64,000 bases of DNA from Bedellia somnulentella (Eukaryota > Arthropoda > Insecta > Lepidoptera > Bedelliidae). The notes under the pieces were generated by a model that had not been told where the DNA came from, ran no database searches, and was given only the letters and a program-made list of their open reading frames with translations. Location: positions 4,402,001-4,466,000 of the forward strand of contig OY755172.1 in the NCBI GenBank assembly GCA_963576735.1. The letters are read 5' to 3'. Positions 33,246-44,547 of the stretch are shown here, in pieces. The position numbers were made by a program, and so were the translations under genes. Numbering within the stretch: position 1 is the stretch's first letter; each line of letters opens with the position of its first letter.

Positions 33246-33249
33246 AATT

Positions 33250-33345
33250 TTACATACATACATATACTCACGGCTATAAATTCCAAGAAGAGGTAGCCAG
33301 AGCTTAGGAATTAGAAAATCCTCAGCCACTTTTGGAATTTACCGC
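33250..33345 (-). repeat. Family A, 3' fragment
   Basis: TACATACATATACTCACGGC to CAGCCACTTTTGGAATTTAC. Confidence 0.85.
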
Positions 33346-33689
33346 TGACTAAGTTTCTAATTTTAATTATTATGAAACAGTACAAAGTAACATGTCTCCC
33401 CTCAATAATTGTATTCTTTTTAACATTAGATATTTAAAACGTGGTTTATACAACGGTTGACAGCACTATTACTGCATTTGAAACTACGTAGTAGACGGGC
33501 GTATTCTATTCTAATGACTTCCTTATTCATTATATTACTAATATTACTGTTGTTGAATTTTTATTGCCTATTATTTTTTTATGTGTTATTGAAAATGATT
33601 GATATGGTATTAATTTGTCTTAATAGAATAAACGTAATAAACTTTTGTAAAAGAGAGTGTGGTCAAAAAAGCAGGTGTCCGAAGTATGA

Positions 33690-33835
33690 AGAATAAAAGG
33701 GCATGTATGAAAAGTATATGGATGTGAATTAAGCTAGTGAGATTGGCCAGGATTGTACAAAGTGGCGATCTATAGTCTCTGCCTACCCCAATGAGAACGA
33801 ACAGTGTGAGTATATGAATGTATGCATGTAAACTT
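33690..33835 (+). mobile_element. RTE-like LINE 3' end
   Basis: AAAGTGGCGATCTATAGTCT and CTGCCTACCCCAATGAGAAC encode the last residues (AYPNEN), then a GTGTGAGTATATGAATGTAT tail. Confidence 0.75.
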
Positions 33836-33837
33836 AT

Positions 33838-34068
33838 GAAAACTTCTCCAACTGCTACTGTGATTGTTAAGTTGAAATCAGTCAGAATAAAAGTCCTTCC
33901 GCCATTACCCGAAAAAAAAGGAACTGCTTGTAATGTGAGCCGAGCGCCTTCCTCTTTGCCCTTTTGGTGACAGAGTTTCACAGTTATCTGCAGTGCCAAA
34001 TAAGCTCCTAAAAAGAGTACCCACTGGATGGACTCAAGGTAGTATAGTAACGAATTAGTAGGAGTCAT
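33838..34068 (-). other. Open stretch, possible exon or repeat
   Basis: Minus strand open for over 75 codons: WVLFLGAYLALQITVKLC (hydrophobic), then HQKGKEEGARLTLQAVPF. A second frame across the same DNA (LSPKGQRGRRSAHITSSS) is open as well, which argues for a LINE- or repeat-derived piece. An acceptor TACTCTTTTTAG would give a phase-1 entry, but no good donor is seen. Confidence 0.2.
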
Positions 34069-34239
34069 ATATTTTCATCTTTCATAAAGCAATAAGTAAT
34101 AACAGGCTCTGAGTTTATGTAACTTAAGAGAGTACGTTTAAGTGTACTTTTGACGAAAAACTGGTATGAAACCGCTGGCTCTTGTATTTCAGGGCGTACT
34201 CTTTATCTCTGAGCTACAAAGTTGCTGAAATATAAATAT

Positions 34240-34400
34240 TTATTACATTTACTTACAGCTATAAATTCCGATAAGAATTAACCAGAGCTATATAATAAAA
34301 AATTTGAAAATCCTCAGCAGCTTTTGGTAAGTGAATATGGAAAAGATTGTAAAAGACGATTAGTTATGGGCCTTCCAAACAATAAGTATCCTTAGATTCT
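34240..34400 (-). repeat. Family A, very degenerate
   Basis: CTTACAGCTATAAATTCCGA, CCAGAGC and CTCAGCAGCTTTTGG remain. Confidence 0.6.
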
Positions 34401-34800
34401 ATAATATATCACATGACACTTGCGAAAAGCGAAAAGGTGGGATAGGTAAGGTACACATATTTTATGCCGAGTTGTTAAACATACTAAATATTCCTTTCAC
34501 ACCAACAAATACCTACGTGACTATATAAACATGTCGATGCAGACGAAGTTCTTGCATTTTTTATTGTTTTATTCCTGTACTATCTTTAATTGTGCTCAAT
34601 AAATATGTTTTATCATATCACCTACTGTTTTAAGAGATACAGTAAGCTACTAAATCGATCCAACAAAACGACTTGATAAGGTAATCCGCAAAAAATTGCC
34701 AATCTCTGATATGAATGAACGACTAGAAATTTGGCGAATCTAAATAAATTCATAATTGAGTTAAGTCAAATAATTCAATTTAAAAAAAGTGCTCAAAAAC
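34401..34800. other. No recognisable feature
   Basis: AT-rich. Confidence 0.4.
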
Positions 34801-34804
34801 TTAA

Positions 34805-35135
34805 CTCAAACGTTTGCGAAGAATATCCACGAAAGGGTTTGCAGGGGTACTAATACTTCTGAACATCACGTGATATGGTCACCTGGTGTTCAGAGTACCC
34901 ACGTTCTGCTTAGACTGTGTACTAACGTGATAGGGGGCAGGAATATCGCCGTTTTGTATGAATATACTGTCACATGTCTAAGTTAAACCTAGCCATGTGG
35001 GTTTCCTCACGATGTTTTACCCTCAGTGTTAACAACCCTAGTAAATGAGCCATACATATGACTTTAGAAAAGACAATAGGTGTAGACTCCACTCGGGATT
35101 TGAACACTAATCGTCTGCACGATAAGCAAATCATC
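34805..35135 (-). repeat. Family B, nearly complete
   Basis: Read leftwards: head near 35130 with B-box complement GGGATTTGAACAC, to 3' end AAAGGGTTTGCAGGGGTACT. Confidence 0.85.
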
Positions 35136-35462
35136 ATTATATCAAAGAAAGTAATAGTTGTGATAGGCACGGGAGCAATCTGTCCAGGTACACGAATAAT
35201 AAATAATATGTATGAAATATCGCCCTGTTTTGTATTATTAAAATTTAACTCGGCATTTTTATATTTTTAATACCTATGAATTTAATGTTGCGAAACTCTT
35301 CAATTCTTAAAGGCTGTTGAGTTAGAAGAAAACGGAATGAGCGCTGCGCAGTTTATTAAAGAACTCTAAAAACGTTCGCCTATAGATGTGGTTTTTTCTT
35401 GGTACTCTCTCATGTCCATTGCCAAAGATAGGACGGATATATCTTTTAAGAATTCAGACCGA
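35136..35462. other. No recognisable feature
   Basis: AT-rich spacer up to MITE Z copy 2. Confidence 0.4.
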
Positions 35463-35466
35463 ATTT

Positions 35467-36017
35467 CGGTATGCAAAGTTTTACTAAAGTGATGCTGATT
35501 ACAAAACCATTTCGAGATATTATATTTTATTAATAATATTTATTTTTAACAATATTTTCTTGAAATTATATCAATTGACCGCTCTGACAAGAGCGAAACG
35601 AATAAGAAGAAGATATCAATTGAAGCTAAGATGACTGTTATTTTATCAAAAAACTGTAACAGTGTTTGACCTTCAATGTTGTTTCAAAGACATACGGTTT
35701 TGCAGTTTATTAATAAAATATCGAAAATCATAGGTTTCTTTAGTATAATATCGTAATAATTTCATTTGACATCACAAATTCGTGATATGTTTTGCAATCA
35801 GCAACATTTTTATAAAACATTTCGCTTCATTTGCATGTCGCTACGTGATTTTATCGATCGATGACGTCAATAAGTACAAAAGTTGAACAATCTTTAAAAA
35901 ATTATAACTTTACAATTACTCATTTTAAATGGAAAATATTCAAATTAGTCTTTTCTTTTCGTGTTTACTATCGAATAAAAATATTTATTAAATACCAAAA
36001 AAAAACTTTGCATACCG
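35467..36017. mobile_element. MITE Z, copy 2 (ATTT duplication)
   Basis: Same ends as copy 1; flanked by ATTT at 35463-35466 and 36018-36021. Longer than copy 1 by about 60 bp: an AT-rich expansion near 35522 and the 35-bp insertion at 35578-35612. Confidence 0.85.
35578..35612. mobile_element. 35-bp insertion with 10-bp duplication
   Basis: Starts ACCGCTCTGACAAGAGCG and ends AAGAAGAAG. It is flanked by ATATCAATTG on both sides (35568-35577, 35613-35622); copy 1 of MITE Z has a single ATATCAATTG and no insert (empty site). This is a target-primed-type footprint, probably a severely 5'-truncated non-LTR or SINE 3' end. Confidence 0.75.
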
Positions 36018-36021
36018 ATTT

Positions 36022-37267
36022 GCTCGCCACTACAACTGATAGTCATTTGATGTCGATTTTTTATTGAGTGCTTCAAATGGCAAAATATTTCACTCACAGA
36101 ATGATTCTGATTGACGATCATATCGTATTGATTTGAATCTTTAGGAAATTATAACTGACTTTCGCACGGATCATATATTTTTTAAACATCTAAGGTTTGT
36201 TACCCCTTATGAAATTTAGCGTGATGAGATATGGGAGACTCTTATTCTTCTTGAAATTTTACGTTCCTATTATCAGTTAAAATGTTTCAAAATCTATTAA
36301 TTACAAATAAACAGAAATACGCAAGTTTACTGTTTATAGTTTTAGTGAAGATACTATAGATATTGATCGTAGATATTTAGACAATCAAAATAATCATTTT
36401 TAACATATCTATCTGATTTAAATCTAAATAAATAAAATATGCAAGATATTTTTTAAGATGATTAGGCTTGTGATTTTTGCAGCGAAAGAATCTATGAAAA
36501 TATTGTTGAATCTTTAGTGATGCACTAGAGGTTCTCTACATGGCAAAAAGTCTTTACCAAATAAGAACTATCTCTCTAATATTTGTGAATATTTTACATA
36601 TCAACTTACAAACTTGGTATTCAAATAATAAACTGTCACTGCTTGATTTGATCCACTTTCAACAATTGATATTGATTGAAGTCAAACTACAGGAATCATT
36701 TGAGAATAAAATTCTGCCTTTAGTTAATAGGTACGCTGGTATACAATTAAAGAAACATTTTACCAATTAAGTTCTATATGATACAACGATATTAGATGGA
36801 CCAACTAAAAATGGTTATCTATAAATAATTATAGGTACTCATGTTTATAACAAACTAAACTTTAAACTTCATTTTAATATTGTTACATTTTTAGGAAATT
36901 TAAAGTTTAAAAGCTAAACATTATTTTATAAGTTATGTTCCGTGACAATCGTGGTAATTTGTCGCGTTCTTAATTTGAAAATTGTTGTTCACTGTCGTGC
37001 CAATAAACGAAAAACAATGGCGCTAATACTTTCAATCCAACGATTAGATCATATTGCGCTATTTTTACCTATGTTTTTGTCAGATTTACTTTATATATCT
37101 AGTTGTTGTATTATATCATATTGGTGATAGTAATAGTAGTAATTTTAAAAAAGATCATAGACATGCTTTTTTTGGTACTGCACCCAATTATAAATAAATT
37201 ATTTTGATAACAGTAAAAAACAATTTCACTAAAATATGCTTTTAAAACTATTACTTTAAATACTCAC
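36022..37267. other. AT-rich intron-like stretch
   Basis: The plus frame at 36540-36770 begins with ATG but has no domain or exon signals. Nothing else visible. Confidence 0.4.
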
Positions 37268-37289
37268 TCTCAGATCCTTTAGCTGCCAT
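37268..37289 (-). CDS. First coding exon (1a) of a minus-strand split gene
   Basis: Minus strand: GTGACAATTATGG start context, seven codons (MAAKGSE) plus one base, then a strong donor A|GTGAGTATTT. It ends in phase 1, exactly what exon 2 (27493-27380) needs; the joined codon is ACA (Thr). Upstream DNA is GC-richer and repeat-free, as expected of a promoter and 5'UTR. The intron to exon 2 would be about 9.8 kb and holds MITEs Z1 and Z2, X1, the CXC element and several SINEs. Confidence 0.55.
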
Positions 37290-37570
37290 AATTGTCACTT
37301 AACCAAACGATTCGGAACAAGTCTGTCGACCGCGTAGACGAGTGCAAGACTACGATAATACTACACAACTCATTAACACTTCTTATCTTCACAGTATTAA
37401 CCCTGCTTGATTACAAGGGACTATTAACTGTTAGCACTCTTTAAATATAAACAATCAACTGTTTAAATCGCTCGCAAACACTAAATGATTGACACGTGGT
37501 CGACGCGGCTGTCTGAACCCGAATGAAGTTTCAGTTGGTTCTCCTCAGCGGTGTTTTGCAGAGATCCTTT
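37290..37570 (-). promoter_or_regulatory. Probable 5'UTR/promoter of exon 1a
   Basis: No repeats; CpG-richer (GTCGACCGCGTAGACGAGTG, GTCGACGCGGCTGTCTG). It contains an E-box/CLEAR-type CACGTG near 37496 and, on the minus strand, a TATA-like TATATTTAAA near 37445. The start site cannot be fixed by eye. Confidence 0.4.
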
Positions 37571-38449
37571 ATGGAAAGCATGAGGTCGTTTGGGTCGGTT
37601 AGGTCATCAACAATAATAGCCGTCAAGTTGGACGTTGCTCATATTGTTTTATTGTGATGTATACGGCTGGCTGATTGCGGAGCTGACGGCTCTTCCTCTC
37701 GGCTAAGTGAGCTCGAGATTAGGGTTATTCCAAGTCTCGCTGATCGATGTGGGAGGAAAAATATTTGTACTAATATAAGCTTAGTTGCAAACTTCAATGA
37801 CTGCGTTGATTATGGTTTTCAAGTTGATATTTGTTGAGCTTCCCTGTCTTGGTGGTCGATATGATTGGCAATTCATTAAGTACTTCCCTTTTACAGTAAT
37901 TACATTAAGACACGTAATCTTTTTTAGGCTCGTGAGATTTTAACTTTGATAATGTGCCTCTTTGCCAGCAACCAGTTACCCTATTTTATCTCGGTAGTAT
38001 TTAATAGTATATAATATATTCAGATTGAGCTTGTGACATACGTATGTTAATTTTAACTAAGTAATATCTTAAAACTCAAATAAAAATTATAAAATTGGCT
38101 GCGCAGGTTCATTGAATGGATTTTTTCTATTCTGTTTTGCGTATGACCCTTGTCCTGGCAATCACGAAAGCAACAAAAAATTAATGAGCTAACAGTCAAG
38201 ACATTTTTGCGAGGACACATAGTGGGTTTGATTATGGTACATTTTTTATAGAACAGGTTTATTTTCAGCAGTCGAAATCGCCAAAATTTTAAATTATGAG
38301 AACACAAAAAAGCCCGAAAAATATTTTTGGGCACCACACCAACATAAGTTATATATTTCTTGGTTACTTATATTACAATTAAATATGATTGTGGTAAGTA
38401 GAGAAAGTTGTACGCTTTTCCTTTTACATGCTCTTTTATCTTTACTTAC
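37571..38449. other. No recognisable feature
   Basis: Upstream flank of exon 1a; no repeat family recognised. Confidence 0.4.
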
Positions 38450-38645
38450 AAAACATATGCTCCCGCTTTTTATTACCGTTGCGGTAGACAGAGACTATCG
38501 ATCCCCATTTTGCACAATCCTGAAAATCTCTCTTGATTTCCTAACATTCATAACTAATCTCATATAATGTCCTTTTTAACATAGAGCTTCTCCTCTCTTC
38601 AAAGTTTCACCTTTGTAAATACTTTTCTAATCTGGTCTTAAAATA
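38450..38645 (-). mobile_element. RTE-like LINE 3' end
   Basis: GCGGTAGACAGAGACTATCG and TTTGCACAATCCTGAAAATC on plus are the complement of the LINE's last codons. Confidence 0.7.
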
Positions 38646-39334
38646 TCAGCCACACTCTTTAGATCTTTTCCCCCCACTTGACTAAATCCTATTTTATTAT
38701 TATGACGAGTATGAGAAGTAGCTCTTTTTTAAAAAATGGTAGGAAACTCTTTATTGAACATCACAAAAGAAGTTTGTTCTAAAATACAGTATTCCAAAAG
38801 CTTCTTCAGTTTCAAATGCTTTTCATCATTATAAGTTTACATCTTAGTTAAAGAAATTTAGGTTTACGTTTTTAATATACGGTTAGCTAAACCAATCATA
38901 CGAAAAGAAATATTACAACATCCGACCCAAAAACGCCAATATTAATAGTTGAAACACAAATTCAGTCAAATTTAAAACATCTACCAAATCAACGGCCAAC
39001 TAACTAATTTATAATAAGGCACAACAATGGAACACTCTCGAATAAAATGTAATTATACTCAGGATTTTCCAGCAACAAAATTAGTATGACGTTGTTGATT
39101 TTTTGCGCATTATAGTAACAAAAAAAGTAAATGAAGGAAACTGCATTCTACACGGTCAAAACCGGATACAGTCATGCTTTATATCTGATATAGGATTGAC
39201 AGTGACTCTACTTTATTTCGGGTCGATCTTTTGGACGCCTGCCACGGACGGTGAGTTAAATTGAATAGGTATGTTGGTATGGTGAAATAAGTCTAAAATA
39301 ATTAAAAGATGTCCAACGAATCTGTAAACAAGAT
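38646..39334. other. Mostly featureless, one weak exon-like patch
   Basis: On plus, GATTGACAG and ACG|GTGAGTTAAA frame 47 open bases at about 39204-39250 (frame DSTLFRVDLLDACHG or TLLYFGSIFWTPATDG). Two frames are open, so it is not decisive. Confidence 0.25.
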
Positions 39335-39544
39335 ACTCAACTCAACGTTCACGTCGTAAATATCTGAAGGGATTGCTTAGATACTAATACTTCTGAATAT
39401 CACGTATTATTTTTTCACTTGCTGTTCATATTACCCACGTTTTGCTTTAATAGTTCATTTATGTGATAGTGGGCAGGCTTATTAGCGTTTTGTTCGAATA
39501 TAGTTGCACATGAGGGTTTCTTCGAGATGTTCACCGTCACCGTT
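39335..39544 (-). repeat. Family B, diverged
   Basis: AACGTTCACGTCGTAAATAT to TTCACCGTCACCGTTACCAA. Confidence 0.7.
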
Positions 39545-39960
39545 ACCAACCTTAATAACCATAGCCTTTGGACGAGAAGATATGGAGCAACTTCCCGAAC
39601 GCTGCCCAACCGAGCTGGATTTGACGGTTGACCTCATTCTCGAAGTTGGCTCTACCTAACCGAATAGTTTATCCCATGAATCCAAGGAAATGGTCAACAA
39701 CTTTGAGTGTAGATTCTCCAAACTTGTCAGGCGTTGGTACAATATGGCTATTCGATATGATTTTCGCCTTGTCGTTCATGTTAAGACCCACTCTCTCTGA
39801 CACTCTAGTGAGGTCATTCAGAATTTTACTTAAATCTTCCGTGGTTTCAACCAAAACTACAATATCATCAGTAGTTCGAATCTGCGTGATGTACTCGCAT
39901 GTTGATATTGATGCCGAGGTCTTCCCTTTCCAGAAGCTAAAAGTTGTAGGTTGTAATTTA
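39545..39960 (-). mobile_element. BovB/RTE-type LINE reverse-transcriptase fragment
   Basis: Minus strand: DDIVVLVETTEDLSKILNDL, VGLNMNDKAKI, STLKVVDHF and, after a frame break, TIRLGRANFE and QLGWAAFGKL. These are typical thumb-region motifs; the catalytic centre is not included. Confidence 0.8.
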
Positions 39961-40024
39961 CATTTGTTACAGTTTAGCTAAGCGTATGTGGTATGCGATA
40001 GAAATACGTTTTTTAAAACTGAAT

Positions 40025-40470
40025 TATGATGTTATAACATAACATAACATAAACGTTCACGCCGAATATCCCCGAAGGGGTTGGCAGAGGTACTAATACT
40101 TCTGCACATCAAGTGACTTTGTCACCTGGTGTTCAGAGTACCCACGTTTTGCATGGACAGTGTACTCACGTGATAGGGGGCAGGCCTATCGCCGTTTTGT
40201 ACGAATACACTGTCACATGACTAAGTACTACTCAGCTATGTGGATTTCCTCACGATGTTTTCCCTCACCGTTAACAACCATGATAAATTAACCACACATA
40301 TGTCTTTAGAAAAGACAAATTGGTGTAGGCCCGACCCAGGATTTGAACACTAGTCGTTTGCACGATAACCGAGTGGGCTTATTCCACTTTTCCCCGTTGA
40401 CGGGGATTGTGAACGGGGAAAAGTGGAATAAGCCACCGAGTGTTCTACCCACTGGGCTATCACGGTTGCT
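40025..40470 (-). repeat. Family B, complete, with a nested 59-bp element
   Basis: ACATAACATAACATAAACGT tail at the left to the tRNA-like head (complement of CCGTGATAGCCCAGTGGGTA) at the right. The head is split by the insertion at 40376-40434. Confidence 0.9.
40376..40434. mobile_element. 59-bp fold-back element with 8-bp duplication
   Basis: Perfect 23-bp inverted arms (GGCTTATTCCACTTTTCC... and its complement) around a 13-nt loop (GACGGGGATTGTG). Both flanks read ACCGAGTG (40368-40375, 40435-40442), while other family B copies have one GCGAGTG there. An 8-bp duplication fits hAT-like transposition. Confidence 0.85.
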
Positions 40471-40904
40471 TAAAATACTACATATACATTTACATACAAA
40501 CAGTCAATGACTAACAGTTATATTTGTTAACCAATCATTCCTAAATGTTTATAAGTATAACATGACATGGTATGAAAAATGGTTGCAATAGTAAGAGAAC
40601 GTTCAGTGTGATAAGCTCACTTAGACATACTTAGTTTATCAAAATACTGTTCGATCACTACCATACTCTTTACACTACATTGTGACACTCTTAAGCCCCT
40701 TATGCCACATGAATCTATATGATTTTATCTATTCTAGTTATACAATTTATAAACGGTGACCACTTTATCTATAATTATGCTGTTTTGACATGATAATATT
40801 ACTACACACATGAAACATAGACACGCAACGTATCGGCAGTTTAACTATAATCAAACTTATAATTACAGGCGGTGCAGTGAACTGGAGGAAACAAAACAAT
40901 ATGC
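40471..40904. other. No recognisable feature
   Basis: AT-rich. Confidence 0.4.
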
Positions 40905-41060
40905 ATACATACATATATACATATATTCACGGCTATAAATCCCAAGAAGGGGTAGCCAAGGCTTAGGAATTAGAAGTTACTCAGCCACTTTTGCAAATGT
41001 GAGTAAGAAAAAGATGGTAAAATAAAAGTTGTTGTTAATGGGTCTCCAACCAACCAAAAC
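40905..41060 (-). repeat. Family A, 3' half
   Basis: CATACATACATATATACATA tail to GTTAATGGGTCTCCAACCA. Confidence 0.85.
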
Positions 41061-41164
41061 AATATGATTCTAGAAATTATCAAATAATAAGTTAGATTTT
41101 GTTTCCTTCGTGAACGTATTGTATTATTGAACTCCCCATACAAATGATTCTGCACGTATTTTTA

Positions 41165-41420
41165 ACCGACTTCAAAAAAAGGAGTGTTCTCAATTCGACC
41201 GTATATTATTTTTATTTTTTTTATGTTTGTTCGCCGATTACTTCGCCATTTATGAACCGATTTTGATTATTATTTTTTTATTCGAAAGAAGATACTCCCG
41301 GATTGGTACCATGATGAGGATATCAGGGTCTGATGATGTTATCCTGGAGAAATTGAGGGGAACCCTCAAATTTTATAGGCAAATGTACCGCGTTTTACAT
41401 ATTTTCTGAACTTATATTGT
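41165..41420 (+). repeat. ACCGACTTCAAAAAAAGGAG-type interspersed repeat
   Basis: Starts ACCGACTTCAAAAAAAGGAG, then TTCTCAATTCGACCGTATAT and CGATTACTTCGCCATTTATG. A common lepidopteran repeat (from memory); its class is not clear to me. Confidence 0.55.
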
Positions 41421-41674
41421 CATTTGCTTCTGAAAATCATATTGTTATGCTGCTGAGCTGATGATGAAAGGTGTGGGTCCTCAATCACTAGGTATTAGGA
41501 AACAGTTCTTTCCACATTCTATATAGATTTATACTCCTCTTCGTAGCTTTTATGAAGAGAAGTACAGGTTCACTTAACATTTCTTTTTTTTTGTTATGTT
41601 ATTGTTACCGAGAAAGTACCATGAGACCAGGATCTGATCAGGCATCCCAGGAAATCGAGGGGACTGTCGAAACT

Positions 41675-41860
41675 CACAATCATGTGACAGTGTATTTGTT
41701 CAAAACGCCGATAGGCCTGCCCTGTATAACGTGAGAACACTGTCCAAGCAAATCGTGGGTACTCTGAACAACAAGTGACAATGTCACGTGATATTCAGAA
41801 GTATTACTACCTCTGCTAACCCCTTCAGGGATATTCGGCGTGAATGTTTGAGTCTTTCTT
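41675..41860 (+). repeat. Family B, 3' half
   Basis: CATGTGACAGTGTATTTG to ATTCGGCGTGAATGTTTGAG. Confidence 0.85.
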
Positions 41861-42044
41861 GATATGTATAATTGTAGACCATCGCCTTTCGAAGGATTTT
41901 AAGAACAATGTAAGGTTACATATGGTTGAGCCTATTTAATATCGTAATATAATAGAAATACCGGAAATGCGAAGAATAATACAGTAACCGCCGCTTTCTC
42001 ATCCGAGAGGCATCTTTGCCAGGTCTACCCATCTCTAAAACTCG

Positions 42045-42655
42045 TAAAATAAAATATTTTTTAACAAAAAGAAAACCGACTTCATAGTTGGGAAAACAAC
42101 CGAAAATAAACAATCTAGTACTAAAAAGTACGAAATAAGTTTTGTAATTGAATATGAGTACTGTGATTAATACCTGAGCAATTTCTTTATTCCACACGCG
42201 TCAGTTCAACCTACCTAAATATTACAATTCTCTTAAATTAATTTTTGAGTCGGTGCCAGTCAAACAAAAGTGAATTCACCCTGCTATCTATCTCTGATTA
42301 TTACAATCTAAACAATATATATCTATCGCCTAACGTTTTAAATGGTAATACGTACAAAAATCAATTTACCCTACAACTACAAGGTACCCTGAATTTTACA
42401 AGTATATGAAGTGCGAAATACACACTTCTTATTATCAATTATCATCGAGGCTGGCACCGGCTCACAAATTAATTTAAGAGAATTGTAATATTTAGGTAGG
42501 TTGAACTGACGCGTGTGGAATAAAGAAATTGCTAAGGTATTAATCACAGTACTCATATTCAATTACAAAACTTATTTCGTACTAGATTGTTTATTTTCGG
42601 TTGTTTTCCCAACTATAAAGTCGGTTTTCTTTTTGTTAAAAATTATTTTATTATT
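42045..42655. mobile_element. Large fold-back element
   Basis: Arms of about 220 bp: AACAAAAAGAAAACCGACTT ... AGTTCAACCTACCTAAATAT at the left is mirrored at the right. The centre is near 42330-42420, where GGTGCCAG and CTGGCACC also pair. No target duplication could be fixed. Confidence 0.75.
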
Positions 42656-42699
42656 ACCGATTTGGTAATGAAATTATATCTATAGTATGTAATAATTAA

Positions 42700-43345
42700 T
42701 AATCTTCTTGGGATTACGGCTGTGAGTATATATGTATGTTAAAAACTATATCATATATTCCAGTGCCATATTATTCTTGAATAGAAGTACCATTTACCAA
42801 AAGTGGCTGAGGAATTTCGAATTGCTTGGCTCTGGCTACCCCTTCTAGGGATTTATAGCCGTGAGTAATTTAAAGTGATCTCTTGGGAAACACCTATGAA
42901 TGGTAGGTAGTCAATAAATGAAAATATTATTGTTTTATATATGAAATACAATTTGAAATGAATAAATATATCCTCCCGCCCTGGTGTTATACGAGGCGAC
43001 CAGGTGTGGAGTTTAGTAGATCATTGGTGTTTCGCTTAGAAACCCATTATTAACAATTCTATATTCTCTACTTAGTTGAATGGGACAAAACTGTCATTTT
43101 CTTAACATACATACATGCGTTTGCTCACGGTTAATTTTCCCAGAAGGGGGTCTGGCTACCCTCGCTGACTGGATTCAAAGAAAGATTTTGGAAGTTAAAT
43201 GGGTCGAAGATCATAAAATAAAAGACAGTTGGTGACGGGTCTCCAGCCACATCGCCCAAAAGGATGAGTCACCTTTTATTACATCCACAGTAAGACGATA
43301 AAAGGGTTCTTGTAATTCTTAGCTGGAATTACACGGGTATCATAC
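42700..43345. repeat. Cluster of broken family A pieces
   Basis: Plus fragments at 42700-42740 and 42785-42872 (GTGGCTGAGGAATTTCGAAT to ATAGCCGTGAG), a worn plus piece 42970-43085 and a worn minus copy 43105-43340. Confidence 0.65.
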
Positions 43346-44159
43346 GTTTTACCGAATGTCGCAGGCTCGAAGCACGGGCGGAAACAACGTTTTTTGAACT
43401 AGCAGTTTTCAATTTAATGTACTTTCGAGCTACTTACCACTGAAGATGAAGAATATTTTTTAACACCCCATTACCAGAAATGTCTGACGTCAAACTCTGT
43501 CTACCTCCTTTTGAAATGTATTTTTTTATCATTGATAGATTGGACTTAGTTCATTAATTACGAAATTCCCACAAGTATAATTTAATGTATAATTTATTAT
43601 ATATGACGTGTCTGTTTTGTAATTATAATTAGTCAGATCATAACTCATCAATTATAAACGCTCATATCACTGAGATCAACATATAAATTAGAATTAGGCA
43701 CATCACATGGTAGATCTTTCATATTTAATCAATAAGTTTAAAATATGCCTAAGGCCTCAGATAACAGATTTAGTTGTATAAAATTGTGAAATCGTAGGTG
43801 ATTTTGGTTAAAGTCATATCAACAAAGTATTAATTATAGTTATGCGAGGATAATTGAGGTGTTTTTTGTCGTATTTAGCAGTAAGAAAACAACACACATT
43901 GTAGCTAATGTGGGAAAAGCCGAATTGTATTGTTATTATGATTATTATTAACGGTTGACATATCGCCATGTAAACGTCTTTGGATAACTTTACAATATTA
44001 TTTCCGAAATAATCCGTGGCGAATTTTTAAACATTAATTTTTTGGATGAATAGTTAAATAGTTGTTTTGCATATTTATTGAAAAATCAAAATTGTTCGTT
44101 AGAAGTGGGCGGAGCGAAAGCGATGCACTTAAAGCATGTGATGCAAAAAATATTCCCGC
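43346..44159. other. No recognisable feature
   Basis: AT-rich; no supported exon. Confidence 0.4.
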
Positions 44160-44406
44160 CGTGTAGTGTCGGCTTAGAATAGCACAACCCCGTTTCTACC
44201 GATGGGTGTACGTAAGAGACGACTAACGGTATTAGGGCTTTTAAGGGATTTTTGGGCGATGCGGTTGGAGACCCATCACCGACAACCTTTACTTTACCAT
44301 CTTTTCCCCACTCAATTTTCCAAAAGTGGCTGAGGAATTTGTAATTCCTTAGCTCTGGCTACCCCTTCTAGGAATTTATAGCCGTAAGTATATGTATGTA
44401 TGTATG
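44160..44406 (+). repeat. Family A, complete
   Basis: GTGTAGTGTCGGCTTAGAAT to GCCGTAAGTATATGTATGTA. Confidence 0.9.
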
Positions 44407-44547
44407 TATTCCCATAGGGGAAAAGAGGAAACGTGGCTGGCATTCAAAGGCAAAACGAGCATTAATTATACAATAAATATAATATTAAAAACAAATTTTT
44501 GATAGTTTGATTATAACATTTTGTAATAAAAAACATATAATATTACT

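Noticed and set aside
33838..34068. Candidate membrane-protein exon on the minus strand, tentatively linked to exon 1a.
   Set aside because: A second frame is equally open, no donor is found, and it abuts a LINE 3' end; kept only as a low-confidence open stretch.
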